Positions 17,515 through 26,714 of a DNA stretch of 64,000 bases are shown here, piece by piece. The DNA is from Fibrobacterota bacterium (GTDB lineage Bacteria > Fibrobacterota > Fibrobacteria > UBA11236). The first letter of the stretch is position 1, and each line of letters opens with the position of its first letter. The stretch lies in contig CANKII010000009.1 in assembly GCA_947482115.1 (NCBI GenBank), forward strand, positions 1-64,000. Direction: 5' to 3'. Position numbers and translations under genes: made by a program. The notes beneath the pieces were generated by a model. The model did no database searches, was not told where the DNA came from, and saw only the letters and a program-made list of their open reading frames with translations.

Positions 17515-18666
17515 TTACGGAGCTACGGTTTCTTTGAACGCGAACTTGCCGTCTTTGACTTCAAGCACTACCGCAGGTTTTACCGCATCGCGGCTTTCAT
17601 TCAAGGTAATGGCACCGGTGACTCCGGCATAGCCGCTGGTTTTACTCAACGCCAACCGCACCGAATCGGGATTATCCGAATTGGCTCGACGCATGGCGTC
17701 CACCAGAACTTTTGCAACATCATATCCTAAAGCAGACATCGCGTCAGGCGATTCCCCGTTGTATTTCTTCTTGAACGAAGCCACAAAGTTTTGAATGGCG
17801 GGGGAGGGATCGTCTACGGAATAGTGATTTGAGAAGAAGCAACCGTTCAATGCGTCGCCGCCAATTTCCCACAACTTCTCGCTGTCCCATCCATCGCCGC
17901 CCATCAACGGCCCGGTGATTCCCAACTTGCGGGCCTGCCGCGCAATCAAACCGACTTCGGTGTAATAACCGGGAACAAAGACCGCTTCCGGGTTTTTGCT
18001 CTTGATGCTCGTCAACTGCGCGTTGAAATCCTTGTCGCCCGCGCTGTAGCTTTCATCTGCAACGATTTCACCACCATTGGCCACGAAGCTTTCCTTGAAA
18101 AAATTGGCGAGCCCCATCGAGTAATCGCTTTTGATGTCGCGAAGGATGGCCACTTTTTTCACCTTCAAGGAATTTCCCGCAAACTTTGCCATCACTTTTC
18201 CCTGAAACGGATCGATGAAGCAAATGCGGAAGATGTAATCACCGACTTGCGTCACCTTGGGATTTGTGGACGCGGGAGTCACCATGGGAATGCGGCTTTG
18301 CTGGCATAGCGGAGCGGCGGCCAAACTGTTGGAGGAGGCGACCTCACCGAGAATGGCCGAAACGCGATCCTTGTTGATGAGTTTGGTGACAACGGTTTGC
18401 GCCTCTTCCGGTTTGCCTTGATCATCTTCGGAGAGGATCTTGATTTGTTTACCCAGCACACCGCCCGTCGCGTTGAGCTCCTCGATGGCCATCGTGATTC
18501 CCTTGTGCGTGCTTTGCCCAAAGGTGGCGGTTGAACCCGTCATTGCACCGTATTCACCGATGAGGATTTCCTCAGAACCCGCTGGTTTCTTGTTGCACGC
18601 GAGGAATCCCAGCGTCAAGACAATCAGCGCGCCCCCCATCCATTTATAAGCAGTTCGCGTTTTCAT
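17515..18666 (-). CDS. Branched-chain amino-acid-type substrate-binding lipoprotein, copy 2
   Basis: A 383-residue periplasmic binding protein of the LivJ/LivK (type 1 periplasmic-binding) fold. A lipoprotein signal is at residues 1-24 (lipobox LGFLAC, Cys24). The mature part begins with ILIGEYGAMTGSTATFGQ, the family opening, and holds the usual ligand-loop segments. It is closely similar to the protein encoded directly upstream, at 18667-19818, over its full length; the two genes abut without gap and arose by tandem duplication. The ligand could be an amino acid or another small acid; the pair may broaden specificity. Confidence 0.88.
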   Translation of the reverse strand: MKTRTAYKWMGGALIVLTLGFLACNKKPAGSEEILIGEYGAMTGSTATFGQSTHKGITMAIEELNATGGVLGKQIKILSEDDQGKPEEAQTVVTKLINKDRVSAILGEVASSNSLAAAPLCQQSRIPMVTPASTNPKVTQVGDYIFRICFIDPFQGKVMAKFAGNSLKVKKVAILRDIKSDYSMGLANFFKESFVANGGEIVADESYSAGDKDFNAQLTSIKSKNPEAVFVPGYYTEVGLIARQARKLGITGPLMGGDGWDSEKLWEIGGDALNGCFFSNHYSVDDPSPAIQNFVASFKKKYNGESPDAMSALGYDVAKVLVDAMRRANSDNPDSVRLALSKTSGYAGVTGAITLNESRDAVKPAVVLEVKDGKFAFKETVAP

Positions 18667-19818
18667 TTACGGTGTCACCGTTTCCTTGTAGGCGTACTTT
18701 CCATCCTTCACTTCCAGCACCACGGCGGGTTTCACGGCGTCGCGGTTCTCATTCAAGGTGATCGCTCCGGTCACGCCGGGAAAGTCTTTGGTCCGTGTGA
18801 GCGCGATGCGAATGGAATCGGGATTATCCGAACCGGCGCGGCGGATGGCATCAACCAGCACCTTGGCCCCGTCGTAGCCCAATGCCGCGATGGCGTCCGG
18901 CAAAGATCCGTTGTTGCGTTTTTTAAACGCGGCCACAAAATTCTGAATGGCAGAGGAAGTATCATCCACGGAGTAATGCGTCGAGAAGAAACAGCCGTTC
19001 AGCGCTTCGCCGCCAATCTCGCACAGTTTTTCGCTGTCCCATCCGTCGCCGCCGAGCAGGGGTCCCTTGATTCCCAACTTGCGTGCCTGACGCGCAATTA
19101 ATCCGACTTCGGTATAATAACCGGGAACAAACACGGCTTCCGGATTTTTGCTTTGGATGCTGGTCAGCTGGGCGTTGAAGTCTTTGTCGCCCTGGCCGTA
19201 GCTTTCATCCGCGATGATTTGGCCGCCCATCGACTCGAAACCCTGCTTGAAGAAATTCGCGAGACCCATGGAATAATCGCTTTTGATATCGCGCAGGATG
19301 GCGACACGTTTCACCTTCAAAGTATTCCATGCGAACTTGGCCATCACCTGTCCCTGAAAGGGATCGATGAAACAGGTGCGGAAGATGTAGTCACCGACTT
19401 GGGTCACCTTGGGATTGGTGGAGCCATGGCTCACCATGGGAATATGACTTTGCTGGCACACCGGAGCGGCGGCCAAACTGTTGGATGAGGCAAATTCGCC
19501 GAGAATGGAGGAAACGCGATCCTTGTTGATGAGTTTCGTGACCACGGTCTGCGCCTCTTCCGGCTTGCCGGCGTCATCTTCTGTGATCACTTTGATTTTG
19601 CGGCCCAATACGCCCCCCGCCGCGTTGATCTCCTCGACGGCCATGGCGATGCCGTTGTGCGTGCTCTGGCCATAGGTTGCCGTGGCTCCCGTCAGCGATC
19701 CGTATTCGCCGATGAGGATTTCATTTTGGGACTCCGCTTGTTTCTTATTGCAACCCGTTAATGCAATCACGCTTGCACTTAAGGCGCCGAGTATCCAAAA
19801 TCGCTTCGAAATCCGCAT
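18667..19818 (-). CDS. Branched-chain amino-acid-type substrate-binding lipoprotein, copy 1
   Basis: A 383-residue paralogue of the next gene and probably the first gene of the liv operon. The start is ATG at 19818, preceded by AAGGAGCTGCC; the frame is open further upstream, but that stretch overlaps the divergent lemA promoter region and lacks a signal. The lipoprotein signal ends at ALTGC (Cys23). It has the same length as copy 2 and many identical blocks such as DDAGKPEEAQTVVTKLINKD. Differences are scattered, so the duplication is not recent. Confidence 0.88.
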   Translation of the reverse strand: MRISKRFWILGALSASVIALTGCNKKQAESQNEILIGEYGSLTGATATYGQSTHNGIAMAVEEINAAGGVLGRKIKVITEDDAGKPEEAQTVVTKLINKDRVSSILGEFASSNSLAAAPVCQQSHIPMVSHGSTNPKVTQVGDYIFRTCFIDPFQGQVMAKFAWNTLKVKRVAILRDIKSDYSMGLANFFKQGFESMGGQIIADESYGQGDKDFNAQLTSIQSKNPEAVFVPGYYTEVGLIARQARKLGIKGPLLGGDGWDSEKLCEIGGEALNGCFFSTHYSVDDTSSAIQNFVAAFKKRNNGSLPDAIAALGYDGAKVLVDAIRRAGSDNPDSIRIALTRTKDFPGVTGAITLNENRDAVKPAVVLEVKDGKYAYKETVTP

Positions 19819-19928
19819 GGCAGCTCCTTTGCTTTGTATAAATAGTCGAGTGCCAAAAATAGAAAGCCCTTTGCGTGGGAATCCCCCGTGATATGGGTAT
19901 TTTATCGCCCGAACCCAGGAGTACAAAC

Positions 19929-20543
19929 ATGAAGCATTTGAAACGCGTCCTTCCTCTCTTTTTGGTCTTTGCCGGTCTCAGCCTTTCCGGTTGCGGCTAC
20001 AATCACTTTCAGCAACTCGACGAAGATGTCAAGGCTCAATGGTCCGAAGTTGTGAATCAATACCAGCGCCGCGCCGATTTGGTGCCGAATCTGGTCGGGG
20101 TTGTAAAGGGCTATGCGGCCCACGAAGAACAAGTCTTCGCTGAAGTGGCGCAGGCCCGATCCAAAATCGGTTCCATCCAAGCCACTCCCGCACTTATCAA
20201 TGATGAAGCCGCTTTTACCAAGTTCCTTGCGGCCCAAAATCAAATGACCGGAGCTTTGTCGCGCCTCATGGCCATCTCGGAAAATTACCCGCAACTCAAG
20301 GCCGACGGACTTTTCCGCGACTTGCAAGCCCAGCTTGAAGGCACGGAAAACCGCGTCACCGTGGCCCGTGGTCGCTATATCGAAACCGTGCGGGAATATA
20401 ATGTGCTTGTTCGTTCTTTCCCAAGCAATCTCACCGCGATGATGTTCCATTATTCACCCAAGGCGAATTTTTCGGTACAGAATGAAGAAGCCATTTCCAC
20501 CGCTCCCAAGGTGGACTTCAGTAATGCCCCTGCTGCGAAATAA
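19929..20543 (+). CDS. LemA family lipoprotein
   Basis: A 204-residue protein of the LemA family. A lipoprotein signal with lipobox LSGC puts Cys at residue 21, and the LemA core follows: NQYQRRADLVPNLVGVVKGY and long helices ending in YNVLVRSFPSNL. The start is ATG at 19929 with AGGAG in front. LemA genes are regularly found ahead of TPM-domain genes, as here (30 bases to the next gene), and probably form one membrane-associated complex of unknown function. It is divergent from the liv operon. Confidence 0.9.
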   Translation: MKHLKRVLPLFLVFAGLSLSGCGYNHFQQLDEDVKAQWSEVVNQYQRRADLVPNLVGVVKGYAAHEEQVFAEVAQARSKIGSIQATPALINDEAAFTKFLAAQNQMTGALSRLMAISENYPQLKADGLFRDLQAQLEGTENRVTVARGRYIETVREYNVLVRSFPSNLTAMMFHYSPKANFSVQNEEAISTAPKVDFSNAPAAK

Positions 20544-20573
20544 CCTTAGTCGCTGGATAGGAAAAGGCCTCAA

Positions 20574-21467
20574 GTGATCTCCGGGATTTCCAAAGGCCTG
20601 CGAGCTTTATTTATTCTGATCCCACTTTTAGTGGTATCCGTTTTGGCACTCGATCTTGCGCCGATCCCACCGCTCACCAATCGAGTCACGGACGTAACCG
20701 GTACTTTGACTGAAGGTGACAAAGCGGATCTGGAAAACTTTCTGGCTCAAGTCGAAGCTCAAAAGGGAAGCCAGATTGCAGTGCTCATTGTTCCGACCAC
20801 GCAGCCGGAAGCATTGGAACAATATTCCCTGCGCGTTGTGGAAGCGTGGAAACTGGGGCGCAAAAAGGTGGATGATGGATTTCTCTTCCTCGTTGCCAAG
20901 GATGATCATACCATGCGATTTGAAGTGGGGTACGGACTTGAAGGCGCTTTGCCGGATGCTATTTGCAAACGCATCATTGATGAAATTGTTTCCCCGCGTT
21001 TTCGCAGTGGTGATTTTTCGGGTGGCGTTTATGCAGGGCTTGCAGCCGCTGTGAAAATCATCCAGGGAGAATCACTACCGCCGCCGACAAAAAAACACGG
21101 TCGCGGTGGCAAAGGCGCAAAAATCCCACTGCAACTATTGTTCGTAGTCGCCTTCGTGGGCATCTTTGTTTTTCACGCCATCTTCGGTCGCATCGTAGGC
21201 GGTACTTTGGGCGGATTGCTGATCGGTGCCGCAGTGTGGTTTATTCTCGGCTCCCTATTTTTAGGAATCGTCGCCGGTGTCCTTGGATTGCTATTCGTCG
21301 TGCTCGGCATGGCCAGCGGTTTCGGTTCAGGACTGGGCGGCGGATTTTACGGCGGCGGTTTCGGTGGCGGCCTTGGTGGGGGAGGTGGCTTCGGCGGCGG
21401 TGATGGTGGTGGTTTTGGAGGAGGCGGTGGTTCTTTCGGGGGCGGTGGCGCTTCAGGGAGCTGGTAG
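20574..21467 (+). CDS. TPM domain protein, YgcG-like
   Basis: A 297-residue protein starting at GTG. A signal peptide or anchor is at residues 1-26. The TPM domain is at about 35-165 (RVTDVTGTLTEGDKADLENF through VGYGLEGALPD), then membrane helices at about 185-205 and 213-245. The C-terminal 45 residues are almost only Gly, Phe and Ser, the standard tail of YgcG proteins. It is encoded between lemA and a second TPM gene. TPM domains have been linked to photosystem repair and to acid-phosphatase activity in plants; the bacterial role is unclear. Confidence 0.88.
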   Translation: MISGISKGLRALFILIPLLVVSVLALDLAPIPPLTNRVTDVTGTLTEGDKADLENFLAQVEAQKGSQIAVLIVPTTQPEALEQYSLRVVEAWKLGRKKVDDGFLFLVAKDDHTMRFEVGYGLEGALPDAICKRIIDEIVSPRFRSGDFSGGVYAGLAAAVKIIQGESLPPPTKKHGRGGKGAKIPLQLLFVVAFVGIFVFHAIFGRIVGGTLGGLLIGAAVWFILGSLFLGIVAGVLGLLFVVLGMASGFGSGLGGGFYGGGFGGGLGGGGGFGGGDGGGFGGGGGSFGGGGASGSW

Positions 21468-21469
21468 AG

Positions 21470-21973
21470 ATGAACTGGAATGTCAAACGTTGGCTTCGGC
21501 ATGAATTAACAGGCAAGCGCGCCGTGGCGCGCGTTCTTCCCGCGGAGTCCTTGCAGCGATTAACACAGGATATTGCTGTCAGTGAAAAGCGACATGGTGG
21601 AGAGCTTCGTCTCGTCATAGAACACGCGTTGCAGTTGAACTGGTTGTGGAACGGTGTTACTGCCCATGATCGCGCCGTCAAGGTTTTTTCGGATCTTCAC
21701 GTTTGGGACACCGAGGCCAACAACGGAGTTTTGATTTATCTCCTGCTGGCGGATCGTCAGGTTGAAATCGTCGCCGATCGCGGTATCAACCGCATTGTGG
21801 GCTCCGCGGAGTGGTCGCGCATTTGCCGTCTTATGGAAGAATCCTTCCGGACGGGAAATTTTGAAGAAGGATTGCGGCGGGGGATTGCTGAAATTACCCG
21901 GCATCTCGAAAAACACTCCCCTCGTCGTGATGAAGACGTCAACGAATTGCCCGATGCGCCCATGATGCTTTAG
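21470..21973 (+). CDS. TPM domain protein, short, soluble
   Basis: A 167-residue protein starting ATG 2 bases after the upstream stop. It has a TPM domain (about residues 20-145) with RHGGELRLVIEHALQLNWLW, YLLLADRQVEIVADRGIN and a final helix, but no signal peptide and no membrane helix. Such short TPM proteins commonly follow the longer one in lemA operons. It ends with an acidic tail. Confidence 0.82.
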   Translation: MNWNVKRWLRHELTGKRAVARVLPAESLQRLTQDIAVSEKRHGGELRLVIEHALQLNWLWNGVTAHDRAVKVFSDLHVWDTEANNGVLIYLLLADRQVEIVADRGINRIVGSAEWSRICRLMEESFRTGNFEEGLRRGIAEITRHLEKHSPRRDEDVNELPDAPMML

Positions 21974-22077
21974 GGCTCCATCCTTCCATTTTTCGTCCAC
22001 CGGATGGGCTTAAAAAACCTATTTCCGTAACGATCCCTTGAGTTTATTACAGATCGATATTTACGTTTTGTTTTGGT

Positions 22078-23346
22078 ATGTATTCTGTTACCTTAAGTTC
22101 GCTTAAACGAACATTGACTTTTATCGCCGCCCTGGGTGTGGAGCCGGGAGATTCCCCGGAACTGCGTTTGAGGAAGGCCATTCACAGCGTGACCGTTCTG
22201 GTTTACGGTCTCATTTTTATCGCGGTCATTGGGCCTTTTTATTTTCATTTCCATGAACCTGCCGCGGGGGCCTTGTATGCGGGCTTTGGCGTCATCTCGT
22301 TGATCGGTTTGGTATGGTTTGGCCTGCAGCCGGAAATATTCCCGGCCTTTCTCTTCCTCGTCATGGCGCTGGCTTTGGTGGCGGAGTTCGCGGGAACCTT
22401 GTTGCTGGGCGGATTCATGAATTCCAGCGGGCTGCCGATGTGGGGGTTGCTCACCGTTCTCGGGGCGTTGATCCATTACGGACCCGGAGTTTCCCTGTAT
22501 TGGTTTCTGGCTTATCTGGGCAATCTCGGGATCATCGCCTCTTTCCATCCTTACATACGCCTGGAAAATCATTTGCCGCATTTCATGGTGCAGATTTTGT
22601 TCATCATCAATTTCACTTTAATTTCCGGCTTTGCCTTTTTATCCCTTCAACAATTCGTCACCCAGCGCGATCAGGCCTTTTCCCTTTTGCATGAGGAGCG
22701 GCAAAAATCGGAGAAGCTGCTGCTCAATATTCTTCCTAGGGAGATTGCGGGAATTCTTAAAACCGGCCGGAATACCATTGCTGATCATTACGACGAGGCC
22801 AGCATCCTGTTTGCGGACGTGGTCAATTTCACTCCGCTTTCCGAGAAGCTGACTCCGGCGCAACTGGTCGATTTGCTGAACGAAATCTTCTCCCATTTCG
22901 ACGGGTTGGTGGACAAACACGGGCTGGAAAAAATCAAAACGATCGGGGACTGTTACATGGTGGCCGCCGGAGTCCCCATTCCCCGCACGGACCATGCCCA
23001 TGCGCTGGCCTTGCTGGCATTGGAGATGCGTGAATACATGCGGCATCACACCTTTGCCGGATATACGCTTTTGTTTCGGACGGGAATCAATTCTGGTCCG
23101 GTGGTGGCCGGGGTGATTGGCCACAAAAAATTCATTTATGATCTGTGGGGCGATGCCGTGAATACCGCGAGCCGCATGGAGTCCCACGGATCCGCCGGGG
23201 CGATTCAGATTACCGGGGCCACCCACCGTCTAATCAAGGATGATTTTATCTGTGAACCCCGCGGGAAAATGTTCATCAAAGGCAAGGGTGAAATGGATGT
23301 CTGGCATGTGATTGGAGAACATGTTGTGGGCCATCGAATAACTTGA
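22078..23346 (+). CDS. Class III adenylate cyclase with six membrane helices
   Basis: A 422-residue membrane enzyme making cAMP (or cGMP). Six predicted helices occupy about residues 38-190, then a short coiled linker (LLHEERQKSEKLLLNILP) leads to the cyclase domain at about 225-415. The metal-binding aspartates are in SILFADVVNF and KTIGDCYMV, the purine-selecting Lys is in EKIKTIGD, and IYDLWGDAVNTASRME carries the second selecting Asp together with the catalytic Asn/Arg region. The Lys/Asp pair points to ATP. It is a single-gene unit ending 52 bases from a convergent gene. Confidence 0.9.
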   Translation: MYSVTLSSLKRTLTFIAALGVEPGDSPELRLRKAIHSVTVLVYGLIFIAVIGPFYFHFHEPAAGALYAGFGVISLIGLVWFGLQPEIFPAFLFLVMALALVAEFAGTLLLGGFMNSSGLPMWGLLTVLGALIHYGPGVSLYWFLAYLGNLGIIASFHPYIRLENHLPHFMVQILFIINFTLISGFAFLSLQQFVTQRDQAFSLLHEERQKSEKLLLNILPREIAGILKTGRNTIADHYDEASILFADVVNFTPLSEKLTPAQLVDLLNEIFSHFDGLVDKHGLEKIKTIGDCYMVAAGVPIPRTDHAHALALLALEMREYMRHHTFAGYTLLFRTGINSGPVVAGVIGHKKFIYDLWGDAVNTASRMESHGSAGAIQITGATHRLIKDDFICEPRGKMFIKGKGEMDVWHVIGEHVVGHRIT

Positions 23347-23357
23347 GCTGGGGGCAT

Positions 23358-23375
23358 CCGGCACGAAGGTGCCGG
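23358..23375. terminator. Hairpin between convergent genes, possible bidirectional terminator
   Basis: A perfect 7-base stem (CCGGCAC and GTGCCGG) closes a GAAG loop, midway in the 52-base gap between the cyclase gene and the convergent VIT-domain gene. There is no T-run on either side, so it is only a possible terminator. Confidence 0.5.
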
Positions 23376-23398
23376 AATAGCGGCAGATAAGATGTCTA

Positions 23399-25663
23399 TT
23401 AAAGGGCAATGCGTTTCACGCCTTGAATACCGGCAATACGAATCCTGAGTAAATAAGTACCGGAGCGAATACCAGATGCGTTCCAGCGAATCGTTTCAAA
23501 TTCGGATAAGGAATTCCACTCGCCCACTTTCTTGCCGCTTAAATCAAAGAGTTCCATTGAGGTTCGCAATCCGGCCTTGAGACCCTGAATGCGCACGAAG
23601 ATCAAACCATCGCGGCCATGTTCAATGCGCCACATGGCGGAATTTTTCATGGCTGTGATTAGGGCATCGGCAATGGCAACACAAGTTCCACATCCGGGAG
23701 ATGAAGAGTTGTCGTAATTAGGGATAACGTTCAAAATGTTTTGGTCGATCATGCGAGGCACGCCGGAAGAAGCATAGTCATAGGCCAAGTTCCCTAGCGT
23801 ATCCTGATCCGTTGCTAACAAGTTGGCCCATTTGTCCACGAAACCGTAAGTCGGTCCCAAAGGGAGCTCTTTTTTCTCGGAGAATGGGGAAGTGGAGCCT
23901 GCCCATAGTATGGCTGTGGCGGTATCCTCATCCGGAGCGATTTTTTTTGGAGCTGTGGTTGTAGCGCCGACAAGTACGCCACTGGAAGAGCGATAAGCTT
24001 TCCACTGCAGTGAGTCGTTCCACAGATAGTCGGACTTGCCATGAAACTCAAGGCTTCCACAGATTAGGCTCAAACCACCCGTACAGGGGATGGTGAAGTC
24101 GTAAGAGTTCAATTCATTGCGCACCGTTAGAATCATGTTCGTAGCGGAGAATCCCGGAATATCGGCATAACTGGTGGAAATCATGGTTCCGGAATAGGCG
24201 TGATTGGAACGCGCACCCCACAAATCAAATCCGGCCTGATCGAATCCCCAATTTTTCATGGTGGACAACGAAAAAGGCATGCTTGAGAAGATCTGATTGA
24301 TCGAATCATTAAGCGAAGCCTCGGCCGTTGCATATTCCGGTCCGACGGAAACCATAATCAGGTGGCGGACAATATTTTGATCCGGTGAATAGAGGGTCTT
24401 TACCAGGCGCATGTTTTTCAGAAAGCTGTTTTTGCTCACGGGTATCCAATCCAAGGGTGCGCCACCGTTACCTGGAAGTATTTGCAGGCCGCGCGCGAAC
24501 TGTTCCGCATAGGATCCCTGGACAGAACGCAGATAGTCCACCGCCTGCTGGTAGGAGGCTTCAGTGTTGGCTGCCACGGGAAACGCTCTCGGTTCGTTGG
24601 CGGAATTGTCGTGCAGCAAACCCACGCGATTGCCCGGTACGCCCAACGATCCGTAGAGGCTGAGGATTTGCGAGGCTTGGGATTGAGCCGTGGACACATA
24701 GGATGTGATTTGCTCGCCAGATGCCGTGTGTTGAATCCAGGTAGCGGGGTTGTGCCATTTCCAGAAGATCACCACTTCGATGCGCTGGCCGAGTTCCTTC
24801 AAAACGTCTTCGGAAACTCCGGCGTAGAGGTTGAGAAAATTTCCAGCGAAATTGCCACCATAAAAAGAGGTTTTAACCGCGACCTGACGTAAGGGATCAA
24901 TGGGAAGAATCCGCAAAGCCGAGGTTCCGGCCGCTGCACTGGCGGTTAGGCTGGAGCGGGTTGGGAACAAGCTGCGCGGAAGAGTGAGTACGCGTTTCAG
25001 GCCGCTCTCGACATATACGACACTGTCCGCCCCGCCGCCGTTCAACATGGACATCGTGATCGTGTTGCTGGTGGGAGTGAAAAGGGGTATGATGGCCGCC
25101 TGCATCCGGATTTCAAATCCATCGACACCGATTTTTGGGGGTAACTGGTATCGCAACCGGAAATGTCGTGAATGGCCCAATGCAACCGGGTAAACACGAA
25201 GACGGTATGTGTTGGTACCGGTCAGTTCAATGATCATGGGATCGCGTGGACGGGGAGGGGGTGTCGAGTTGCGATTCACAAGGTCTTCATAAATGCTGTC
25301 GGCGATGCCGCGATCAAGCAATTTGCCTTGGAGGAGCCTCTCGCCGTCCCAAAGCAGTCCGCCAATGATGGTGGCGCCGGCAGGCAGGGAAAAGGTCGCG
25401 ACGATCTCCAGCGTGTTGGGGTCGTTACCCGTGGTTACGGTTCCACTGGTGCCAATTTCAACGTCCTCCTCCATGTCGAGATACGCAGGGAACACTGTCA
25501 CCCGAAGGGTCCCGTTAACGAGAGTACAGGACCCGGAATTGTATCCGCCGATATCGGTGGCCGTTGTCTGCCATGTCACTTGGGCATGAGTGGCAGTCAA
25601 AGTTATGCCCAAGGTCAGGATGAAACAGAAAAACCCATGTTTGGAAAATTTTAAGGCCAGCAT
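23399..25663 (-). CDS. Secreted VIT-domain protein with T9SS-type C-terminal sorting domain
   Basis: A 754-residue secreted protein. The signal peptide is residues 1-27. A VIT (vault/inter-alpha-trypsin) domain lies at about 30-180: GGLLWDGERLLQGKLLDRG, IADSIYEDLV and YRLRVYPVALGHSRHFRLRY. A von Willebrand-A-like region may follow, but a clear DxSxS site is not visible. The last 80 residues form a sorting domain (LFDLSGKKVGEWNSL through GTYLLRI). The start ATG has ATAAGGAG in front. A strong palindrome lies 87 bases upstream at 25750. The function is unknown; cell-surface adhesion is plausible. Confidence 0.75.
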   Translation of the reverse strand: MLALKFSKHGFFCFILTLGITLTATHAQVTWQTTATDIGGYNSGSCTLVNGTLRVTVFPAYLDMEEDVEIGTSGTVTTGNDPNTLEIVATFSLPAGATIIGGLLWDGERLLQGKLLDRGIADSIYEDLVNRNSTPPPRPRDPMIIELTGTNTYRLRVYPVALGHSRHFRLRYQLPPKIGVDGFEIRMQAAIIPLFTPTSNTITMSMLNGGGADSVVYVESGLKRVLTLPRSLFPTRSSLTASAAAGTSALRILPIDPLRQVAVKTSFYGGNFAGNFLNLYAGVSEDVLKELGQRIEVVIFWKWHNPATWIQHTASGEQITSYVSTAQSQASQILSLYGSLGVPGNRVGLLHDNSANEPRAFPVAANTEASYQQAVDYLRSVQGSYAEQFARGLQILPGNGGAPLDWIPVSKNSFLKNMRLVKTLYSPDQNIVRHLIMVSVGPEYATAEASLNDSINQIFSSMPFSLSTMKNWGFDQAGFDLWGARSNHAYSGTMISTSYADIPGFSATNMILTVRNELNSYDFTIPCTGGLSLICGSLEFHGKSDYLWNDSLQWKAYRSSSGVLVGATTTAPKKIAPDEDTATAILWAGSTSPFSEKKELPLGPTYGFVDKWANLLATDQDTLGNLAYDYASSGVPRMIDQNILNVIPNYDNSSSPGCGTCVAIADALITAMKNSAMWRIEHGRDGLIFVRIQGLKAGLRTSMELFDLSGKKVGEWNSLSEFETIRWNASGIRSGTYLLRIRIAGIQGVKRIAL

Positions 25664-25749
25664 ATTCCATTCTCCTTATGAGTTTATACATCGTAATGTA
25701 ACACCGGATTCTTGAAGGATGGGGTGGGAAAAGAACGGGAAATCAAAGA

Positions 25750-25772
25750 AGTGTTCGTAAAATTCGAACACT
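25750..25772. promoter_or_regulatory. Palindromic operator candidate, copy 1
   Basis: AGTGTTCG and CGAACACT, perfect inverted arms of 8 bases, flank the seven bases TAAAATT. It lies upstream of the VIT-domain gene (start 25663). A near-identical copy, differing by one base in the spacer, lies at 40223-40245 upstream of another secreted-protein gene. This is typical of a dimeric repressor or activator site; there is no T-run that would suggest a terminator. Confidence 0.6.
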
Positions 25773-25819
25773 TGCCGATTCAGATGGCAAAACGCTCAAA
25801 TCAGGAAATTCCAGGATCT

Positions 25820-26533
25820 CTATTCCCCCTGGTAAGTTGCTTCCACAGTTGCGGAAAACGTCAGGGTTCCGGGTTTAACTGAGGCCCCGGCCGATGCGTC
25901 CATACGCGTCATCTCTGCCTTTGCAAATCCTTGGAATGGCACAGGCATTCCCGCCTCCTGAGATGGACTTGCTTTTGCTGAAACCAAATCCTCACAAGTC
26001 AATTTTACAGCCAGGCAAATCTTTTCAGCATTCTTCTTTGCGTCCATCATTGCTAATGCATTGGCTTCACTGCGAAGGCTGTCAGATTTTGAATGACTAA
26101 ACACAGGGCCGTTCATGGAGGTGATTCCCGCTTTGACGAGATCATCGGACAATGATTCCGTTTTGGAGAAGTCTCGAAGTTTGATTTCAATGGTTTGGCT
26201 TGCGATGTAACCCTTGAAGACACTTTTGTTGTTCTGCCATTCATATTGTTTGCGGGTATAGACTCGTTCGGTTCGTATATCGTTGGAATCGGGAATCGAC
26301 TTGGCGCATACAGCCAAAACTTCATTCACGACTTTTTGCGCTTCTGTCATGGCAGCAGCCATGTCCAGACGCGTGAATTCCACTTCGATTGTCCATCCTG
26401 CCACATCCGGTACCGCTTTAATAGTGCCGTAACCGTAAGCCGTTACCTGATGATTTTTGTGTTCACCTCTTTGACAACGGGAGTGATTACAGGCAGTGAG
26501 CATGAGTAAGGCGGATAATGCAAGAAATTTCAT
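25820..26533 (-). CDS. SIMPL domain (DUF541) lipoprotein
   Basis: A 237-residue protein with a lipoprotein signal (MKFLALSALLMLTAC, Cys15) and a SIMPL/DUF541 domain. The domain starts with VTAYGYGTIKAVPDVAGWTI and ends with ETFSATVE-like strands (TLTFSATVEATYQG). I chose ATG at 26533, preceded by AAAGGAAA; a TTG 21 bases upstream is possible. SIMPL proteins form periplasmic or outer-membrane assemblies linked to oxidative stress in some bacteria; the role here is unknown. Confidence 0.85.
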   Translation of the reverse strand: MKFLALSALLMLTACNHSRCQRGEHKNHQVTAYGYGTIKAVPDVAGWTIEVEFTRLDMAAAMTEAQKVVNEVLAVCAKSIPDSNDIRTERVYTRKQYEWQNNKSVFKGYIASQTIEIKLRDFSKTESLSDDLVKAGITSMNGPVFSHSKSDSLRSEANALAMMDAKKNAEKICLAVKLTCEDLVSAKASPSQEAGMPVPFQGFAKAEMTRMDASAGASVKPGTLTFSATVEATYQGE

Positions 26534-26631
26534 GAATCGATTTCCTTTTTTCAACTCGAAACTTTGATGTTTTGGCGCTCATGGTTTTCAGTGTTACGAA
26601 TGATTTAGCAATAACGAGGGCGTTGTTACGC

Positions 26632-26670
26632 GGCCGTTACTTTTCGTCCGTTACATGGCCGTTACTTTTT
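26632..26670 (+). repeat. Short direct repeats in the gap upstream of the gene at 26715
   Basis: GGCCGTTACTTTT occurs at 26632-26644 and again at 26657-26669, with a further CCGTTAC at 26648-26654 between them. The surrounding gap (26534-26714) is otherwise plain. The even 25-base offset could mark binding sites for a regulator of the gene at 26715. Confidence 0.45.
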
Positions 26671-26714
26671 TGTTTCCGGAATAGATTAATTTAAATCGCT
26701 TCAGGAGATGTTAT

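Noticed and set aside
21340-21467. GGCGGTGG-rich stretch as a tandem repeat or CRISPR-like array
   Set aside because: It is the Gly-rich tail of the TPM-domain protein, without fixed repeat length or spacers.
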